Shown one piece after another: positions 62,032 through 64,000 of a DNA stretch of 64,000 bases; within the stretch, counting starts at the first letter, position 1, and each line of letters begins with the position of its first letter. Both the position numbers and the translations under genes were made by a program. The stretch is taken from contig NZ_JABJVN010000001.1 in assembly GCF_013618475.1 (NCBI RefSeq), positions 956,348-1,020,347 of the forward strand, read 5' to 3'. The DNA is from Saccharibacillus deserti (GTDB taxonomy: Bacteria; Bacillota; Bacilli; Paenibacillales; Paenibacillaceae). The notes under the pieces were generated by a model. That model was not told where the DNA came from. It made no database searches and worked only from the letters and a program-made list of their open reading frames with translations.

Positions 62032-63132
62032 TCAGGCTTCTTGCGTACCGTTTTCCCGGCTTCGCCGTTCGATGGCTTCGGACATGGTCTTATCCGTCAG
62101 ATGCGCATAAATTTCGGTCGTTTCGGTAGAAGCGTGGCCCAGCTGTTCTTTCGTTTTATAGATATCGTTTTGCAAATAATAATCCGTGGCAAACGAATGG
62201 CGCAGCTTGTGCACCGTCAGGTAAGGTTTGCCGAAGCGTTTGGCGTATTTGATAATCATGGCCTGGATCGCCCGCTTGGTCATCCGCTTGCCTTCGGTTT
62301 GACCGTTCGGAATCGCGAGAAAAAGCGCTTTTTCCCGTTTGGAAGCGGCATACTCGCTGTCTCGAAGCGGCAGATAACGCTCCAGCGCGAATCGGGCCTG
62401 ATCGCGGAAATAGACCGGGGTCTTGAAGGTTTCGTCGTTGCTGCCTTTGCGCAGAACATGCAGCAGCTTGTTGCCTACGTCGAGATCCGAGAGATTCAAG
62501 TTGATGACTTCCGAGACGCGCAGTCCCGAATTAAGGATCAGACTCGCAATACAAGCATCTCTTTCCTTGTTCTTGGCATGGGCATAAAGCGCCTGCTTGT
62601 TGGCAGATACATCGGCGGCATAGCCTTCTCGGATATAATCGATAAAAGCGACAAGTTCTTCTTCTTCCAGAATCTTGCCTTTGAGCTTGGCCGCGGTATC
62701 TTTGGGTTTGTTGGTCCGTTTGATCTCGATCTTGGCCATGACGTTGCGTTTGAGCAGCGGATAAAAATCGTCGTCTTCCGCGATTTGGCTCAGGTAATGG
62801 AACATCGAACGAAGCGCCGACAGTTTACGGATGACGGTCGTACGGGAGTTGGTGCCTTCGGTGCGTGTCGTCAGATACAGCCGGTATCCGGTAATATTCT
62901 CGATCCGCAGCGATTCCAATTCGGCGAGGGTCACGTCTTTGAGGGCAGCGGCAGAAGAAAGACCTTCGGCGCGCAGCCAGTTGAAGAACGATTCGTAATC
63001 CCGAACATACTCCAGCAGGGTGGAAGGGGAGAGATCGGGCAGTTTGTAATCGATAAATTGCTGGACATACCAAGGCATCTCCGGCAGCTTCTCGCCAAGA
63101 CGCGTACGGTCGATCGCTTTTTGAATACTCAT
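62032..63132 (-). CDS. xerS: Tyrosine recombinase XerS
   Basis: A 366-residue site-specific recombinase that resolves chromosome dimers in some Firmicutes. The N-terminal SAM-like core-binding domain opens LPEMPWYVQQFIDYKLPDLSPSTLLEYVRDYESFFNWL. The catalytic domain has the R-K-H-R-(H/W)-Y set: R in NSGLRVSEV, K in the following beta hairpin, HKLRHSFATDYY, GHASTETTEIYAHL with the nucleophilic tyrosine. It resembles XerS of streptococci and Bacilli closely. The start is the ATG at 63132 behind AAAGGAG. No dif-like site was identified nearby. Confidence 0.92.
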   Translation of the reverse strand: MSIQKAIDRTRLGEKLPEMPWYVQQFIDYKLPDLSPSTLLEYVRDYESFFNWLRAEGLSSAAALKDVTLAELESLRIENITGYRLYLTTRTEGTNSRTTVIRKLSALRSMFHYLSQIAEDDDFYPLLKRNVMAKIEIKRTNKPKDTAAKLKGKILEEEELVAFIDYIREGYAADVSANKQALYAHAKNKERDACIASLILNSGLRVSEVINLNLSDLDVGNKLLHVLRKGSNDETFKTPVYFRDQARFALERYLPLRDSEYAASKREKALFLAIPNGQTEGKRMTKRAIQAMIIKYAKRFGKPYLTVHKLRHSFATDYYLQNDIYKTKEQLGHASTETTEIYAHLTDKTMSEAIERRSRENGTQEA

Positions 63133-63329
63133 GGGGCTTCTCCTTTTTGCAAAAGATGAACAGGCCGCCCGGTACAAACCGGTTAGTCGTTTTATTTTAC
63201 CACACGATGAAGCTCTTCAGGCAAACTCCCGTTCGTGAATTTCGGATACCGGAGTTGCCGGGAAGCCCGCGGGTCGGTTACGATAAAGAGACAGCAGAGC
63301 GGATAACAGGGAAAAAGGAGCCGAAAAGA

Positions 63330-63824
63330 ATGGGACCGATTGTAGAACTGGAACTTGTACCGGAACCCCGCCGGGCGGTGATCGAAAATCTGCTTCAGTT
63401 TTATTTGTATGATTTTACGCGGTATCTGGATATTGCGGCGGATGAGAACGGCCGTCTGCCGGATTATCCCGATCTGGACGACTTTTGGGCATATCCGCAG
63501 CGCAAATTCCCTTTCTTGATCCGTGCCGACGGAGAGCCGGCCGGATTGGCGCTGGTCGAACGTACCGATGATGAGGGAAGCCGGCCTTCGTATTATATGG
63601 TCGAGTTTTTCGTGCTGCAGAAGTTTCGCAGACGCGGAGTCGGCAGGGTAGCCGCGGCTATGCTGTTCGATCGTTTCAAAGGCCGCTGGAAAGTGACCCA
63701 ACTCAAAAACAACGAGCCGGCCCAGCAGTTCTGGCGGCGGATTATCGGGATATATACGGCGGGAGCGTACAAAGAGCGCACTCATCCGTTTCAGGGACAT
63801 CCCAGCCAGTATTTCGAAAGTTAA
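63330..63824 (+). CDS. GNAT-family N-acetyltransferase
   Basis: A 164-residue acetyltransferase. The C-terminal half has the acetyl-CoA loop FFVLQKFRRRGVGRVAAAMLFDRFKG near 96-121, followed by QLKNNEPAQQFWRRIIG. The start is the ATG at 63330 with AAGGAG upstream; the frame back to 63147 lacks an RBS. The acceptor is unknown. Its TAA stop is the first part of the repeat array that follows. Confidence 0.85.
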   Translation: MGPIVELELVPEPRRAVIENLLQFYLYDFTRYLDIAADENGRLPDYPDLDDFWAYPQRKFPFLIRADGEPAGLALVERTDDEGSRPSYYMVEFFVLQKFRRRGVGRVAAAMLFDRFKGRWKVTQLKNNEPAQQFWRRIIGIYTAGAYKERTHPFQGHPSQYFES

Positions 63825-64000
63825 ACGCTTGTCTCGTATAAACAGTAGGCTTTCGTTCGTCTGAATGGCACAAGGGTTAGGTGCGAATCAGACGTGCGAA
63901 ACCGAACCTCTGAAGAGACAAGCGTTAAACGCTTGTCTCGTATAAACAGTAGGCTTTCGTTCGTCTGAATGGCACAAGGGTTAGGTGCGAATCAGACGTG
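63821..64000. repeat. 104-bp tandem repeat with hairpin structure, array cut by the window end
   Basis: TTAAACGCTTGTCTCG starts at 63821 and again at 63925. The second copy is identical to the first over its 76 visible bases, a period of 104. Each unit has outer inverted ends (ACGCTTGTCTC with GAGACAAGCGT) and an inner stem (CGTCTGA with TCAGACG). The junction between copies is a perfect 25-base palindrome with a single-base centre. The array probably continues past the window. Confidence 0.85.

Noticed and set aside
63821..64000. CRISPR array
   Set aside because: The repeated unit is 104 bases without unique spacers and no cas gene is in the window; it is a tandem repeat of whole units.

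Overview
The window is chromosomal DNA from a Gram-positive, moderately GC-rich Firmicute. It is most likely a member of the Paenibacillaceae, such as Paenibacillus or Saccharibacillus. The evidence is the strong AGGAGG-type ribosome binding sites, the GTG and TTG starts, a Bacillus-type LexA/YneA/YnzC cluster, class 1B PyrK-PyrD, a one-operon pyruvate dehydrogenase, glgBCA and a sigma-W-type promoter. The genus is inferred from protein style, since no rRNA or other marker lies in the window.

Region by region: (1) 1-3600 is a poorly coding, AT-richer accessory stretch. It holds a cupin gene, a dead IS5-family element, a HicAB toxin-antitoxin locus whose toxin has a stop codon, a helix-turn-helix fragment and small orphan genes. 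(2) 3640-9740 holds a structured RNA candidate, coaA, a D-Ala-D-Ala carboxypeptidase, an SOS block and a HAD phosphatase. The SOS block has lexA, a divergent LysM division-inhibitor-like gene and a further gene of unknown function behind two LexA boxes. (3) 9830-14340 is a run of nucleic-acid and nucleotide housekeeping genes: RNase Z, a HAD-IIA phosphatase, a divergent Fpg/Nei glycosylase, a cyclic-phosphate receiver protein, a thioredoxin-like protein and an RlmM-type methyltransferase. (4) 14351-24954 is one long operon for a Tad-like secretion or pilus machine. It is headed by a protein kinase fused to a P-loop domain and sits behind a strong promoter followed at once by a terminator-like hairpin. 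(5) 25063-27267 runs on the minus strand: an XRE regulator, thiamine pyrophosphokinase and an esterase. (6) 27463-32876 is the pyruvate dehydrogenase operon pdhABCD. (7) 33190-38596 holds thyA-dfrA, gltD and topB. (8) 38613-46608 holds a HAD protein, an ArsR-type regulator, an MFS transporter, an orphan ABC ATPase, a lipoprotein followed by a two-component system, and a GNAT enzyme. (9) 46714-54433 is glycogen and alpha-glucan metabolism: glgC facing glgBA, a neopullulanase-type enzyme and a hidden 44-residue membrane protein. (10) 54638-58248 holds an M20 amidohydrolase and a fused polar amino acid ABC transporter. (11) 58403-60396 holds pyrK-pyrD and an LpdD-like protein. (12) 60415-61959 is a sigma-W-type promoter, pspA with tandem copies of its own 3' end, and a DUF350 membrane protein. 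(13) 62032 to the end holds an XerS-type recombinase, a GNAT enzyme and the start of a 104-bp tandem repeat array.

How the genes work together: the Tad-like operon supplies the motor ATPase, the inner-membrane platform, a SAF-domain protein, several ParA-fold proteins and four small membrane-anchored proteins that could be pseudopilins or a cell-surface complex. Neither a prepilin peptidase nor a secretin is present. The SOS genes share LexA boxes. The glycogen genes form a divergent synthesis locus. PspA and the DUF350 protein look like an envelope-stress pair. Most long antisense open frames opposite GC3-rich genes are shadows and are left out.
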